From contig CM057005.1 of NCBI GenBank assembly GCA_029891345.1, positions 61,335,760 through 61,399,759 of the forward strand: a DNA stretch of 64,000 nucleotides. The letters run 5' to 3'. Below the pieces are notes generated by a model. The model was not told the origin of the DNA and ran no database searches. It was given only the letters and a program-made list of their open reading frames with translations. This document shows, in pieces, positions 46,890-59,303 of the stretch. Positions within the stretch are counted from its first letter, which is position 1; the number at the start of each line of letters is the position of its first letter. The DNA is from Dryococelus australis. Taxonomy: Eukaryota > Arthropoda > Insecta > Phasmatodea > Phasmatidae. A program made the position numbers and the translations under genes.

Positions 46890-48396
46890 CTAGAAATTAA
46901 TGCATCACGCTGACGTAATATTTTGCCCATATTACATATGATGGCCGTTTTCGCCTTCGGAAACCCTGCAAACTATTTGAATGTTCTCCGCGCAGTTGGC
47001 CCCGACTGACGACCGGGGACACACTTCGTCCGCGTGAGCATGCGCCAATTTACCAGACTTACTTCTGCGACGACAATCCATCCCTCAAGCAAACCGCAGA
47101 CAAACCAGTTACGGTCCAGCTCCGGCCGGAGATGTAGAAAAGCAGCGCGCGGACGTGAGGTGCAGTATTTGTTCTCGAGAGTGTTTCGACTAACAAGCAA
47201 AATTTCAACCAACCCCCCCCCCCCCTTTCCATCCCTTCATGGTAATCACTAAACCGCACGGAAAACAACTTTTCAGCGTTCAGAGTCTCCTCGGAAGTGC
47301 ATTGTCTGGTGTACGGTGGATATGCAGCTCTCAGGCTTCAAACTAATGTAACGCTTCGAGCAGTGTGGTCGTAATGCAATTGTTTCTTGGTGCGCAACTT
47401 GCCTGGTAGATACGCCACTGCAATAGTGTTATGGTTCTCCTAGTGCATGGAAATCACCGCAACTTCGGGAGCACATATTGTAGAGTTACTTGGTGACAAA
47501 GTGCTATGAATATGATTGAAGGTATAAGTTTCGAGAGAGCGCACATATCTCATACCAGCATTGAGGGTTCTCGTAATAATAAAATTATTAGTATGTTAAA
47601 ATACATATTGATTGGTTCATCGTGAGCGGACCAAAAATCAGAAAAAATACTCCGAGTAGATGATAAATGGAGATTCTAGCGCAGCACATTTTTTCCGACA
47701 ATTTACTCCAAAAGTCAAGAAAAAAGTAACATAACTATTTCCCATTAATTTTAACAAGGGCTCAAGAAAAATTATTAAATAATTAAAAATCTGGGATTCA
47801 ATTTAAAAAAACGATGAAAATTAAGAAAATCTGCGCTAAAATCAGGCAAATTTCACGTTTTTTCGAGCGGTTTTTTTATGTTTCTAGAACCGACAATTTT
47901 CAGTTAAAAAAAAAAACAAGCAATTTTCGTTGAAAATCAGGAAATTTTTTTCAGTTTTTCAAAAAAAAGCGTTGTGCCAGCATCGAAAATCAAGCAATTT
48001 TATCTCAAAATCAAGCAATTTATCAGATTTCTAGAAACGCTAATTTTGCAAGCGAACAATTTAAATAAGTGAATTTAAGAGAAAAACAAGCAAAATAAAA
48101 TAAAATCAACTAAAAATATTGAAAAGACAATTGATAGTTTAAATTTGAAGCTCTACTAATATTTTATAAACTTCTTCTATCTTCTCAAATTCGCTCCCTA
48201 TTTCATGAAGTACATATTTATCGTTAACGTTTTCGAAGAGTATTAATTGTAAACTTTGTAGATTTCGATAAAATTTGTAAACTAATTCTCTGAGTTTGTC
48301 AGAAGCATTATCGAATTTATACGAAAGCGCAGTTGATTTACAACTGTCTTAAAAAAACTTTGTCATACTGCAAGGTAACGTAGGCAGTTTTATTTA
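46890..48396. other. No gene recognised
   Basis: A GC-richer part at 46960-47260 with a (C)14 run near 47213, then AT-rich sequence with repeated aaaatcaagcaatttt-type words at 47880-48060. No motif in any frame. Confidence 0.45.
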
Positions 48397-48665
48397 TATA
48401 GTCCATTCCCGCTTTCTTCGGCCTTTTGGAATCGAACCTTTGAAAAATCGCCCTGGGCGTAACATGTCAGTCTGTTGTGTTCAGTCACTTGTATTCCACG
48501 ATTATATAACCCTGTGATTAACGTTAAAGTTATGTGTTCTTGAATATATTCATAATCTACTTAGTATCTTCCATAACTTGTAATATTCATTTCGTATTAA
48601 ATACGAATTAATAACTTCGAGTGCAGCGGCGTGTTGGCAACGGCCAGTAAGAAATAGTTCACAGT
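48397..48665 (+). mobile_element. MITE-C copy 6, right end missing
   Basis: Left end atatagtccattcccgcttt with gaatcgaacctttgaaaaat. It stops being recognisable after gccagtaagaaatagttcac. Confidence 0.6.
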
Positions 48666-48918
48666 TACAATATTTCTTAACCTCGTTTTATGTACACAAT
48701 TTGTAAATTAAACTTTGCCAATTTATATATTTGTATTGTTAGGTATCACTGACGGAAACACATTTCATTGCTGAAGTTGCAATTATCAGCGCAAATTACC
48801 GTCCGTCGACTTCGCTCTAGTGACAAGTTTTTTTTTTCTTTCATTCCGGAACAAAAGTTCAATGCGACTTGCGAAGCGGAGCGTGCGGCTCTCTCTCGTT
48901 CTCTCGTTCTCTCTCTCT

Positions 48919-48958
<40 letters not shown>

Positions 48959-49708
48959 GAAGTTCGTACCACCTGTGTAGCAGGAATGGTATACATTTTG
49001 TTATTATTAATATCAGCATATTTCATACTAATTGCAGCAACAATAATGATGCTTGAAATTGTAATTTACAACTGAAACGAGACATTATTGTTTAAATACC
49101 TATTATATGTTATTTAGATCCGACGGCGCGACGCAACGAGGCATAGCTCGTTGGCGCGACGCGTACAAACTCAGCAGGTTGGCAGAAGTGATGTGGAAAA
49201 GATAATCTAGAACGTGATCAGCTTTCCCCGTGGATAGGAGATTCTACAATTTGATCAGCTTCCACGCGCTTGTCCCAATATGGCGGCGACGGGAGATTAT
49301 ACGCAGTTTTTATCAACGACTGGCAGAGATGTGGCGACATTGCCATGACACGGCGTGTTTCAGAACGAAGCGTCAATTGAGATGCAATTAGAACCCGATC
49401 CTACCTTCGGACTTACACTTAACACTTAGAATAAGTTAGTTTAGAAAAAAAAAAGTCTTGCTGAAAACCCGCAGTTATCATCTCCGAACTGTTCTTCTTC
49501 CGCACACAACGTGCAGCCGGTCAAAATGTCCTAGTATCCTTCCGCCTTTAACATGACCTGTTAGTGTAACGAGAGGACCAAGTCCCTTCCATAAACAACA
49601 CACCCACGTCGCCACCCCACCTCTGCTGAATTTCATCCGGGGGGCACAATACAGGCCGCCATGTAGCGTTCACCTGGCATTTGCCATACTCAAACCCTCA
49701 CATCAGAC
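48666..49708. other. No gene recognised
   Basis: Contains the CT microsatellite and a GC-richer part at 49120-49680 (gcgcgacgcaacgaggc) that I cannot assign. Confidence 0.45.
48909..48956 (+). repeat. (CT)n microsatellite
   Basis: Almost pure CT dinucleotides, with a shorter ctctctcgttctc lead-in. It creates Ser/Leu and Arg/Glu repeat ORFs on both strands that are not genes. Confidence 0.95.
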
Positions 49709-50136
49709 TATATAATCCATTCACGGTTACCTCAGCCTTTTCTGAAGCCCTGCTAATGTTCTACTTCCAGGATATTCCTCCGCCTCGTGCAAACTAAGCT
49801 TAACAAGTCTGGAGAATTACACCAGATGGACAACGCACCACATTAGTACACACTCAGTTGTAATGATATTTTGTATAAGATCTGTTTCTCACTAGACGTT
49901 ACCAACACACCAATTTTCCCCCTGTTTTTTATTCAAATCATCTATCAACGAAGCTTATAATTTATAGATAAGCTATTAACAACATTTCAATTTAACAGGA
50001 AAAAAGTAACTTTTATGGACACAAGTATAAAACGCTTGTGATACAGGGCGTATTTAGGAAATAACTAAACACGTCATACGTGGGAAGATTTTTAAAAGGT
50101 TCGATTCAAAAAGGCCGAAGAAACAGTGAATGGTAT
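49709..50136 (-). mobile_element. MITE-C copy 3
   Basis: Reversed: starts tatataatccattcacggtt, ends gccgaagaaacagtgaatgg. Contains atattcctccgcctcgtgca, the complement of the right-end landmark. Confidence 0.8.
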
Positions 50137-50375
50137 ATATGCTGTTCACTGTAAAGTGAGCACTTCTGAGGCCCTAGTTACTTTTTCGTTTCAGCCATTT
50201 TTTCATCCTTTAAACACCTTTTAAAACAAACATTGCCATATAAGTAATAAATACAGCATGTATATTCCACGGCACTCGGAAGTTAACGTCTAGGTATAAA
50301 ATAAAACATATTTATTGACTATTATAAAAATGAGAGGGTTTTCAAAAGTGCTCACTTTACCGTGAACAGCCTATA
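50137..50375 (+). mobile_element. MITE-A' copy 3, flush against MITE-C copy 3
   Basis: Starts atgctgttcactgtaaagtg, ends gctcactttaccgtgaacag then cctata. It begins where the MITE-C terminus gtgaatggtata ends, so one used the other's TA-containing end as target. Confidence 0.8.
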
Positions 50376-50532
50376 CCACACGGTTTTGCGTAATTCATCA
50401 CTCCAAATCACGCATCTCCAGTCGTCCACGTCCCAAAGTCGGCGCTCTTTACACCACCGAACGCGGAACTTTTATTGGCAGATGATCGAGCTTTGAAACT
50501 CGGTCCTCGTAACCCCCGGCACACGGTCGTGA

Positions 50533-50970
50533 TATTAGTCTATTTGAGATTTCTTCTCACTTTTTAATCAAACCTTTGTAAAATCACCCCATGTCTGACG
50601 TGTTTAGTAATTTCCTTAACATGTCATTTATCACAAGCGTTTTATACATCTGTTAACATAAAACTATTTTAGTTTTGGTCAAAACTGTAGTTCAACTATA
50701 CTTTCTTTTTAATTTACCATACTTAATTTATAGTGAATATGAAGGGGGAAAAAACAGCGCGAAAACACGTGTGTGGGTAGCGCCTAGTGAGAAATAGTTC
50801 TCATGCAAAATATTATTACAAGTGAGTGCGCACGGATTCGGTGCGTTGTCTTTTGGTGTATAATTTTCTAGACTTAGATAAGCTTAGTTTGCACCAGGAG
50901 GAGGAATATCCTGGAAGTAGAACTTTAGCAGGGCTTCAGAAAAATGTGAAGTAACCGTGGATGGATTATA
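50533..50970 (+). mobile_element. MITE-C copy 2
   Basis: Left end ttagtctatttgagatttct, right end aagtaaccgtggatggatta. Contains gaaatagttctcatgcaaaa and gcaccaggaggaggaatatc. Confidence 0.8.
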
Positions 50971-51062
50971 GCTGCACAGTTAGTGACAACCGCGAGAATC
51001 ACGGATGACACTATCACACGGTGACATGCAATGTTCCTGTAACGCCTTCTTCAATCCTCAAC

Positions 51063-51649
51063 AGGGGCCACGGTGGTTGAACAGTTGCCACGCTCACCTC
51101 TCACCAATGCGAACCGGGTTCCATTCATGGCCGGGTCACCGGATTTTCGCAAGTGGGAGTCGTGCCGGACGATGCCATTGGTAGGCGGGCTTTCTCAGGG
51201 AACTCCCGTTACCACAAAAAGTAGGTGTATCGTCACTGTGGGATAGGTTACAATGTAAAGAGAGCCTGTGATTAGCTTAGGTTAGGTTAAACTATTTGTT
51301 GTGATAATTTAGTAGTCTTCTCTATATAGGTTAGGTTACAGATTAAAACACGATATATATATATATATATATATAATTGCTGAAATGATTTTGTTAAATG
51401 TTTATAAGGAATAATGGAAAAAATTACAATCATCTTATAAATATTGCTTGTTGATGATTTGTGTTTCAAATGGCCCCCCTTTTAATATTGTTGAAAGATC
51501 TTTCGTGAATATTTTTGGCATGTAATTTACCAAATGCTATAACCCAACCTAACGTAATTTAATCTAACCTAACCTAACTGCACTTCAATCACCGTCATCA
51601 GCTCTCAAGACCTCGCTGTTAAGAGCCACCTAAATCTCTTCACTCACTC
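51063..51649 (+). repeat. tRNA-derived SINE, copy 5, split by a 355-bp insert
   Basis: Plus-strand head ggggccacggtggttgaaca with B-box-like cgggttccattc; tail agctctcaagacctcgctg to cactcactc. The insert at about 51221-51580 separates the two parts. The flanks ctcaacag (51055-51062) and ctcgacag (51653-51660) match at 7 of 8 positions and look like a target-site duplication made in a Tc1-like transposase remnant. Confidence 0.75.
51221..51580. mobile_element. Inverted-repeat insert with telomere-like (TTAGG)n ends
   Basis: Near its left side is TTAGGTTAGGTTA (51277-51289) and near its right side TAACCTAACCTAA (51565-51577), an exact inverted pair made of the insect telomere unit TTAGG. Second, weaker pairs (aggttaggttac near 51329 and aacccaacctaacg near 51541) lie further in. 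The centre holds a (TA)n run at 51353-51375. No coding capacity. It interrupts SINE copy 5. Confidence 0.55.
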
Positions 51650-51654
51650 ACTTC

Positions 51655-51834
51655 TCGACAGACCTTGTCCGTCAACATACGTTGCCTACTCGGCCGTGGT
51701 TATGTTGTGGTTGTGTGTCCCTTTTTCCATTTCACAATCGCATCCCCGATCGTCGACTTGGGCAGCTTGAGAACGACGGAAACGACTACAACTTCACCAC
51801 GTTCGAAGTAACTGAGCTCCCTTGCTCCGCCCAT
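51655..51834 (-). pseudogene. Tc1-like transposase N-terminus (helix-turn-helix remnant)
   Basis: From the ATG at 51834 the minus strand reads MGGARELSYFERGEVVV, then LPKSTIGDAIVKWKK, then a TTTT stretch, one stop (TAA), and PRPSRQRMLTDK. This matches the DNA-binding head of Tc1 transposases (start with ELS-x-F-ERG, recognition helix K-STIGD-x-I-KWK, then the basic G-TTTT-RPRPGRP-x-LT linker). It is distinct from the Tc3-like gene at 3.8-5.9 kb. SINE copy 5 breaks it after the linker. On the minus strand a TATA-like ttataaaagg lies about 60 nt upstream of the ATG (51880-51890), which may be the element's own promoter. Continuation beyond the SINE (below 51062) is possible but too decayed to claim. 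Confidence 0.7.
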
Positions 51835-51890
51835 TCTGCCGGTATAACGTGGGACTGACCTACGACAAGCCTCCTGCCTCCTTTTATAAC

Positions 51891-52504
51891 GGCAGTCGTT
51901 GTCGCAGTGACATGTAAGCGTGAGTTTACTTTTAATAGAGTAGTTTCCGGATACTTTTTGTTATGAACACGACCCGGGAGGTCGAGAAGAGCCGCTCAAC
52001 ACAATGGTGGAAGGGGTAAATCGAGTGTCCGGACAGAGTATATAGTACTGAGGAAGCAAGACCAGGGGGTCATGAAATGCTCTCTCTCTCTGTCTACTAG
52101 TATTTCATCTCTACTAAAAAACAATGCTATCCAAACTCTGTCTTCCGTAGCATTTCTGATTAATGCATTTAATAATTTTAAATTCTATCACGTCGGCTGG
52201 GTTTTTACGGATGCCTTGCCGGTTTTTTTTCCAGTCTCTTCTAGTTATAGATTAGCTGCAAGTACACTTAGGGAGGTAGTCATGGCCCCAATAGCAGGCC
52301 ATGGCTGCCCAATCTCCTATCTGCCGCGATGAATGTCCCCTTGCATGATTTCCTTCCGTTGTAGGAGTAAGGGGTTCGCCCTCAGACGCAATTAGCTCCC
52401 GTTCTACCCACCGGGCGTCCACCTAACACTTAGTTACAGGATAGTTATAAAAATAAAACAATCGCCACGGGGTCGCCACGATCAGGGGTTCTTACAATCG
52501 TCAA
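51891..52504. other. No gene recognised
   Basis: A probable Tc1-like end lies at about 51940-51965 (tagtttccggatacttttt). The remainder, including a GC-richer stretch at 52270-52500, is unassigned. Confidence 0.4.
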
Positions 52505-53046
52505 GGTCCGGTTGCACCATCGTGGTTCGAAACTAGATCTGAGATCGGATCTAAGATCGACACAGAAAACTGTTGCACCATTCTAGGTCAGAGCTGGACT
52601 GGAGATCGAGATTAAGTTTATTTCGATCCGGGATCAGTAGCCATCGTTGACAAATGTAGTTTGAAAATACGCTAACAGATAGAACTATGTTCGATTGTTT
52701 TCTTGGGAAATTAAAACAACATTATACGTACTTGAATATTATTCAGTAAAATGTGTACAACAACAATTCACTTAAAACAGATAAATTATCACACATATAT
52801 TTCTATCTATTATGAAAAATACGCCTACTTCCATGACGTCATATATTACGAGCCAATAGCAAAATTTGTCACATACGTAATATCGATATCTCACTTTGGA
52901 ACCAAGGTCGACGAATTGGAGTTCCAGAGTCATGAAATTTCGTTGGTGCAACACTTTTACATTGGAACCAAGATCAAACTGGATCCTGGTTCGGAACTAG
53001 GATCATTTGATCTCGGATCGGGGAAGATTTTGGTACAACCGGGCTC
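52505..53046. mobile_element. Inverted-repeat element with CCGGTTGCACCA termini (about 540 bp)
   Basis: Left ggtccggttgcaccatcgtg, right (minus) gagcccggttgtaccaaaat. Both arms repeat tgttgcacca about 70-130 bp further in and are rich in GATC-containing words (gatctgagatcggatct, gatccgagatc). No protein recognised. Confidence 0.65.
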
Positions 53047-53057
53047 TAGTTAGTTAT

Positions 53058-53073
53058 GGGAGCCTAGGCTCCC
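53058..53073. repeat. 16-bp perfect GC-rich palindrome
   Basis: gggagcctaggctccc equals its own complement. It lies 11 bp from the right end of the CCGGTTGCACCA element. Confidence 0.85.
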
Positions 53074-53310
53074 GTTCTCACGACGCACGCCATTTCGGTG
53101 GCATACGAGGGTCGGTGCCAGGGTGTCGCCATTGCTGTTCGTCAACCACTAACACCGGCTGTAGAGACGTCGTCGTCCAGGGAGGTGTTGGTGGGGGGGG
53201 GGGGGACGTCGACCGCCATTGGCCTTCCCAGCGACGTGGGCCTGACCGATCCGAGATTGAGCTAAATTGGCAGTGGTGAGTCAAAGCGATTACATTTGGA
53301 TACTTATTGA

Positions 53311-53611
53311 CAGGGACAGGAACATTTCGCGAGTTCAGTTCAGGACAAGATAGACGTCAAACACGTGTACACTGAAGTTGACTTTGCGATTCGATCACAG
53401 TTCATAAGAAACGTCCTGGATGACTCTGAGCCAATAGCAGACTTGCAAGGAAACAAGTATAGCGAGTGCCATGCTGTTACTGTAGGTGTGAAGTAACACT
53501 GGCTACTGTATGGGGCAGCAGCCAATGAACAAACATCTGAGGCTCGAGTATGAACATGACTGTGGAGTCTAGCCTACAGGTCATTGAACTCGCGAATTTT
53601 TCCTATCCCTA
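53311..53611. mobile_element. hAT-like MITE (301 bp) with perfect 8-bp target duplication
   Basis: Left end cagggacaggaacatttcgc, right end (minus strand) tagggataggaaaaattcgc, both continuing gcgagttca. Flanks cttattga at 53303-53310 and 53612-53619 are identical (identity extends to acttattga). The CAGGG/TAGGG termini plus 8-bp duplication fit the hAT superfamily. No coding capacity. Confidence 0.8.
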
Positions 53612-53619
53612 CTTATTGA

Positions 53620-56600
53620 TACTTAAATCAGTAGAGCTTCCACCGTGGATGCTTCATAGAGCATAACACAGTCCCTCAGACGAGCGCAAGTCTTTATTGT
53701 AATAATTTTGATACATTAGAAAAATAATTGTATACTGTTGGTTGGAATCATAATCATTAGCCCTGACTAACAAACCAATCAGTGCAATAGTTTGATAAAA
53801 TATATAATTATTTATACTGGTCAGTTTGTAATCATTATTGTAAAGTACCAAGCGCATTTTTATTAACTTATTCGGACTTTATGACCATGAGAAGACCCCT
53901 ACAACGAGATACTGAAAACCGAGAAACCCGGTAAAAATTATTTTTTTAAGTGTATACGGAGTTCTGTATCAGCTGTTTGAGACATGGTGTGGGCATATGC
54001 ATTAGGATTAGACGAAGGAAAAAAAAAATTTTCTTTGCCTATGTAACGACCTTCTTTCATTACGAGAACTTGTCATCTGAATTTATATCCAGTATTGTCC
54101 TTGTTACGTATGTGAACTCTCTCTCTCTCTTTTGTAGTCTACGTGAAAATTTTAGAAAGTACCGTACAGCGAGAACAGAAAAACTTAAATAGCCGTTGGT
54201 AACTTTGTTTAGAGATAACTGACAGACTTTTCTGACGGGTGAGAGTAAATATAATCTAACTTTATCACTGAAGACAATTACAATGGTTAATTTTTTAAAG
54301 CGCTGCTCTAGTTATTTAAAGCCACGTAATATTCTAGGGAGCCACTTTAAGGAGGAAACGTATTTTATGTTTTGCAAAAATATCTATATTATTGCTAGTG
54401 TAACATTCATTGTACGCAAAATGTCACTTAAATATAATATAAGCCAATAGAGTGCATCATATTAGGAGTAAATCTAATTCCTGAAAAATATATATACTTT
54501 CATAATCATCTTACTACTTAGTTCTATACTTCAAGAAGAGTGCACGGAATATTTTTTTTTGTGTTTCACTGCGGTCCTTAGCATGCAGTTACATTGTCTG
54601 TGAACGAGCATGCCTGCTTCGCATTTTAACGCACTTCGTTAGCCGAATGATCCTCCATAAAATCACTCTTGTTTCCCTTCATGATGTATTTAGAGGTACT
54701 AAAGCAGGATCCACAAAGTATTAAATTGTCACAGCTATAACATTAAAGTTAATGACAACCGACACGTTATTGGGATAGCATTTCAATTGCAATTTTTTTA
54801 CATTTACAAACATACGATCCATAAATATAAAAAAGTTTAAAAATTTCTGACAGCAGTTACTCAGCAATATTATGCAACGTGTCCAGCAAGCCAATCAAAC
54901 GTTACAAACAATGAAATTAATAATCTTCCTTCTGAAAAAGCATCATACATTTTTCAACAGCATGGCGATATTAACATGTTTTACATATTATCACAAAATA
55001 GTGTAAATTAGTGTAGCCAGTTGTAATGGATCAAAACTAAGCAGTATATAGTAAATTGTTTTTAAAAAATCAGCTTATTAAAGTTACTTTCATTAATACT
55101 CATTTATGAAGTGTATTAAATATATCAATGAGCTGGAGGCTAAAATTAAATTTTATGAACCTGACAGCTTAATTAAATATTGAGTCACGTAACAATTTCA
55201 CATTGGTTTGGGTGTTTTCGTGGAAATGTATAAAATTGTATATGCACTTTATTTCAAAATTATGTACGATACTGTTGGCAGTGCCACATGTGTTTAACGA
55301 CCTGTGCCTCTCATGGGAACATACATTTGGTAAAATTTTATTATTTTATTTTACGTAAGTTTGTCGGAAACTCGGCCATACAGATTATTTAAATGAGATA
55401 AATAGTAAGCAATACTATTTTGACTTAACGAACGTTAGTATATAGCGTGGAATTTCTCCCGAAAATTATAAAGTTTGGAGTCCCACGTATAAATCATTAT
55501 ATTAAAGCATATATATAATAAAGTGAGAATATGTTTCACAATAGGTATTATTTTGTGATATATGTGTGCATTTCTGTTATTAAAATGTAAACATGTTTAG
55601 AAAGAAAATGTAAGGACCTAAAATAATGAACGTCTTCAGTTGTAAATAATTCTTTGTATTTTACTTCACCGATGAGATACTGCGAATTATAATTCTGAGA
55701 GTATATGCAAATTGCAATTACCACCTATTTGAGGAAACTTTCGTTATTTTCGCCAATATAGTCATAAAATCACTTCATACTCAATACTTGAGTGAAATTA
55801 TTTAATTGCGATGAATACATCTAGATAAAAATCTTCTCACCAATTAGATGCGAAAAAAACCTGAAGGTCACTTTTAGCTTTTAGCATAGTCTTCTTCGAT
55901 AGTTGTTATTTGAGTACTTGGCCAGACATTGTAAAAACTGGAGTAAGTATATGTTTCCAAAAAATAATTTTAAGACAAAATTGAACATATCTACAAAATA
56001 ATTTTATTGAGTGATAAATTATTTGTAAATTTTAGTGTGATGTAACATAATTATCAATGAACAAAAATTATTATTAGAGTTGTCAACAGCAAAAATTGCC
56101 AGGGGGCGGCGGGGGAGGGGGAGGTATAAATCTTTGTGATACCAGTTTTTGGGCAGTAAAATTTATTCAGTGTTCGTTATTAAAATTTATTCTTCGACAA
56201 GGCATAGTATATCATTCAGATGATTACATAATTGTAATGACCATGTGGAATAAATTGTAATTAATTATTAATTACAATTTATTCCATTCAGCAAAGCTAC
56301 ATATTAAAAATTATTCTGAAAGACAAGTAATAGTAAAAAATACTCATACACAAATACAAGATGGCGTCCAATTCTTCCCCTTAAACTCTGTTCTGTAAAA
56401 TAAGGATTTAATATTAATAATGTGTTTTTCTTCTTGTTATTGTGCCTGTTTTCCAATGTGTAGCAAAAAAAGAGTGTTTGATATCAGACAGAAGTTGCCT
56501 GAATATCCAGTGAACCAACTACAATGAAGTGCCATTGCAATATGTTTATGAAAAAATTTGATTAAGTGTGGGTAGTTTATTTACCCGTGGAAATTGCAGC

Positions 56601-56794
56601 TAATATTTGTAGGCCATACTTCTTTAGAATATAACGTAATGAGAGCCTATTTAACACCTACATTCGACGCTAAAGGTTGACATTTTTTCTCGGATCGTCG
56701 GTAGCCCGCTCACTTTTTTGAAACACCTTGTCGTTTAGTCTCAACGATAGGAACAGGCTGAGTTCTACGATTTGTACATTCTATTAACGACAAC
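53620..56794. other. No gene recognised (3.2 kb)
   Basis: AT-rich with short A/T runs, a G-rich patch at 56101-56125 and the palindrome at 56247. No repeat family of this window was noticed. Confidence 0.5.
56247..56285. repeat. Near-perfect 39-bp palindrome
   Basis: ggaataaattgtaattaat followed by a single T and its exact complement: 19-bp arms, 1-nt centre. Confidence 0.9.
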
Positions 56795-57030
56795 TTCACG
56801 CTTTCTAAATAAAGTTCTTGAAAAATCGCCCTATGTATGAAATGTCGGGCTGTTTCCTCAGTAAATCATATATCACAAGCATTTACATGAATATACGTTT
56901 TACTATGATTACATTAACCATTCAATTATTACATTTTGCCTATTAATTGTAAAATGTAAATCGTCAATATTAAATAAAAAGAGCTATTAATGGGCATGTT
57001 GGGAATTACTGGTAAGAAATAGTTGTTTAG
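56795..57030 (+). mobile_element. MITE-C copy 7, fragment
   Basis: gttcttgaaaaatcgcccta, gctgtttcctcagtaaatca, tatcacaagcattt and tggtaagaaatagttgttt occur in the family order; both termini are missing. Confidence 0.5.
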
Positions 57031-58228
57031 TAGAATATAGCGTTTTATTGATTCATTTACTTGGGAAATAAAGGTACATTTAATGTTATTGCTGTCGTAC
57101 TCAGATTTGTAGGAGTGCACTGTTCGAAACACATCTCATTGTTACGTACAAAATATTTATTTTTGTTTGTTGGTCCAGGTCGAAAATACAGTGCGTTGAA
57201 GTAATCTCATTTGCATGTCTTTTTTTTTTCTGGCAGTGTTTACTATTGATAATTCAGGTCAGTTCACAAGAAATGTGATACAAATTAGTGTCACCGAAAA
57301 TAAGAGGAATAATACGCGAATTGCACTAACTTACAATAAGCTAAAGAATCTTACTTTTTGTCAAAAAGCTATATATACTTCACAACTCGAACCTATGTTT
57401 TCGACCGTCAGCTCATTAGGATTATACAAATATAAAGTCTGTACATCATATCTAATTTCACGTACTGTTTGAACTATACGTGAATATTGCGCTGTCTAAG
57501 TGTGAATATTAGCGTTGCTTATTATGCTGGCATTTCACACAGTGTAGCATACGATATTACGAATAGAGTAATCGATTTTCGGTCGCACTAAATTTTATTT
57601 TTTAATTCCTTAATTAATATTGTTATTAAAGTATGTGATTCATTTGTTTATAATACACCATATTATTATTGTTATGCCATCTTTTTTGGGTCGGCAAGTA
57701 GTACATTCACAGCAAGAGGTGGTGCAGCGTTGACATACCGAAATCTAAATCGAGAGTAGACCTGCTCGGGCTAGTTTGCTGCTCCGGTTGTCCAAATATT
57801 ACTTACCACTATGGTTTTAAACCATTTAAGGCGAGTGCTAGAACTGTTATTTTAGAGAGGCCAATTTCTATCATTTCTACCATACATTTGAGTAAAATGT
57901 TTGATATCTTACGATTTCTAAAGAATATTATCGGAAATATTGTAAAATGTATTGGGTATGAGTTAGTGTATTATCCACAGACTTCCCATATAGTTGGCAC
58001 GATATTTCTCTTAATTGTTTTAATCCTGACTTACTTTTTTAGATCACCACAGAGCCCGATATGGAGTGCACATCTTTTCTGCAGTCCAAATAATAAAACT
58101 GTCTTTTTATTGACAGAATATTTTACCAATTGCGATAATTTTCCAAGTTCAGCATGTAATTCATTATGTCACTATTAGTAGGAAAGTAGAGACTGCTACC
58201 TGGTGGCAATCCCTAATAAAATATTATA
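57031..58228. other. No gene recognised
   Basis: Two open frames of 85 and 96 codons (57215, 57888) lack motifs; the second has hydrophobic stretches expected of AT-rich random sequence. Confidence 0.45.
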
Positions 58229-58470
58229 TAGGCTATTCACGGTAAATTGAGCACTTTTAAAGGCCCGGCCTAATTTTTCCTCTCAGCCTATTTCTATTTT
58301 CCTGCCACTTTTCAACATAAACATTGCCGTGTTACTAATAAAAACAGTGTCTACATTCCACCACTTCAAAGTGTTAAGGTCTGAGGCCGCAGTAAAATAG
58401 ATGTCTAAGTGTTTGAAGCCTGTCTTGTAGGGCCTTAAAAAGTGCTCACTTTACCGTGAACAGCCTATAT
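58229..58470 (+). mobile_element. MITE-A' copy 4
   Basis: Starts taggctattcacggtaaatt, ends gctcactttaccgtgaacag then cctatat. Confidence 0.8.
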
Positions 58471-58821
58471 GCGTATGCAAACAAATAAATGTGCTGGCAA
58501 TACTTTTTCCAGGTAGGGAAACAAAAAAAAAAAAAAAAAACAATTTTATACAGACTCTACAATACACTTTTATCCTATTAAATATATTTTAAGAGAGTGA
58601 AATTGTGATTAAAAGTACTACTTTTAAGGCTTTTCAACGCATTATCCTTTAGAGAAAGAAGAAAAGCTATTTTATCAATTTGCACCGAACGCGTCCAGCA
58701 TGAAGAACACTGGGAGTATTAATATCCTGCTGTTATAGATCTAATTTGCGAGAAATTCAACTTCACGAGAATGCAAATCGCTGTATTGGGAGGGCCCTGT
58801 GTAATGTTTCTTAATAACTAG

Positions 58822-59114
58822 TGCCACCTGTTTTTCGCGAAAATATTTCACGACAAGTTGTGCTGCTTAATACTTTCGTTCAGAACCACTTTCGGGATTG
58901 AAAAATTTGAATTGCGTTACGCGTCTTATCTGTCTACCCGCGAATCACGGAGGTCAGTATCGGAGAAACTTAATCCTGATTGGCTCACTCGTGTAACACA
59001 TCTATCTTCACATACGAACACCAACGACCAATAGTCAAATAAAGACAGCGAATGTGCACATAGGATATTGAAATCTAGCCCCTGCGTAAATGTTTTCGCG
59101 AAAAACAGATGGCC
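58822..59114. mobile_element. MITE-F (293 bp)
   Basis: Left tgccacctgtttttcgcgaa then aatattt; right (minus) ggccatctgtttttcgcgaa then aacattt. The arms agree over about 27 bp. Single copy in this window. Confidence 0.7.
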
Positions 59115-59303
59115 GTACTTATAACAAGATGTGGCCTAAAGGTGTTTATAATTTTTTTGCTAGGCGTTCCCCTTAAAAGTCGAGCTCGAGTACAAGATAC
59201 AGGTAACTCGACAGCCCGTTTCCATATATTTAAGTTGGAGCGAAAATAAATATTTGCGGGTGAAGGAAATTGAAGAGAGCTAGCCGCTGCAACAAATTTG
59301 TTA

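Noticed and set aside
48786..49075. Ser/Leu- and Arg/Glu-repeat ORFs
   Set aside because: Produced by the CT microsatellite on both strands.
57888..58178. 96-residue ORF with hydrophobic segments, considered as a membrane protein
   Set aside because: AT-rich codons give Ile/Leu/Phe runs by chance; no family motif and no promoter or splice context.
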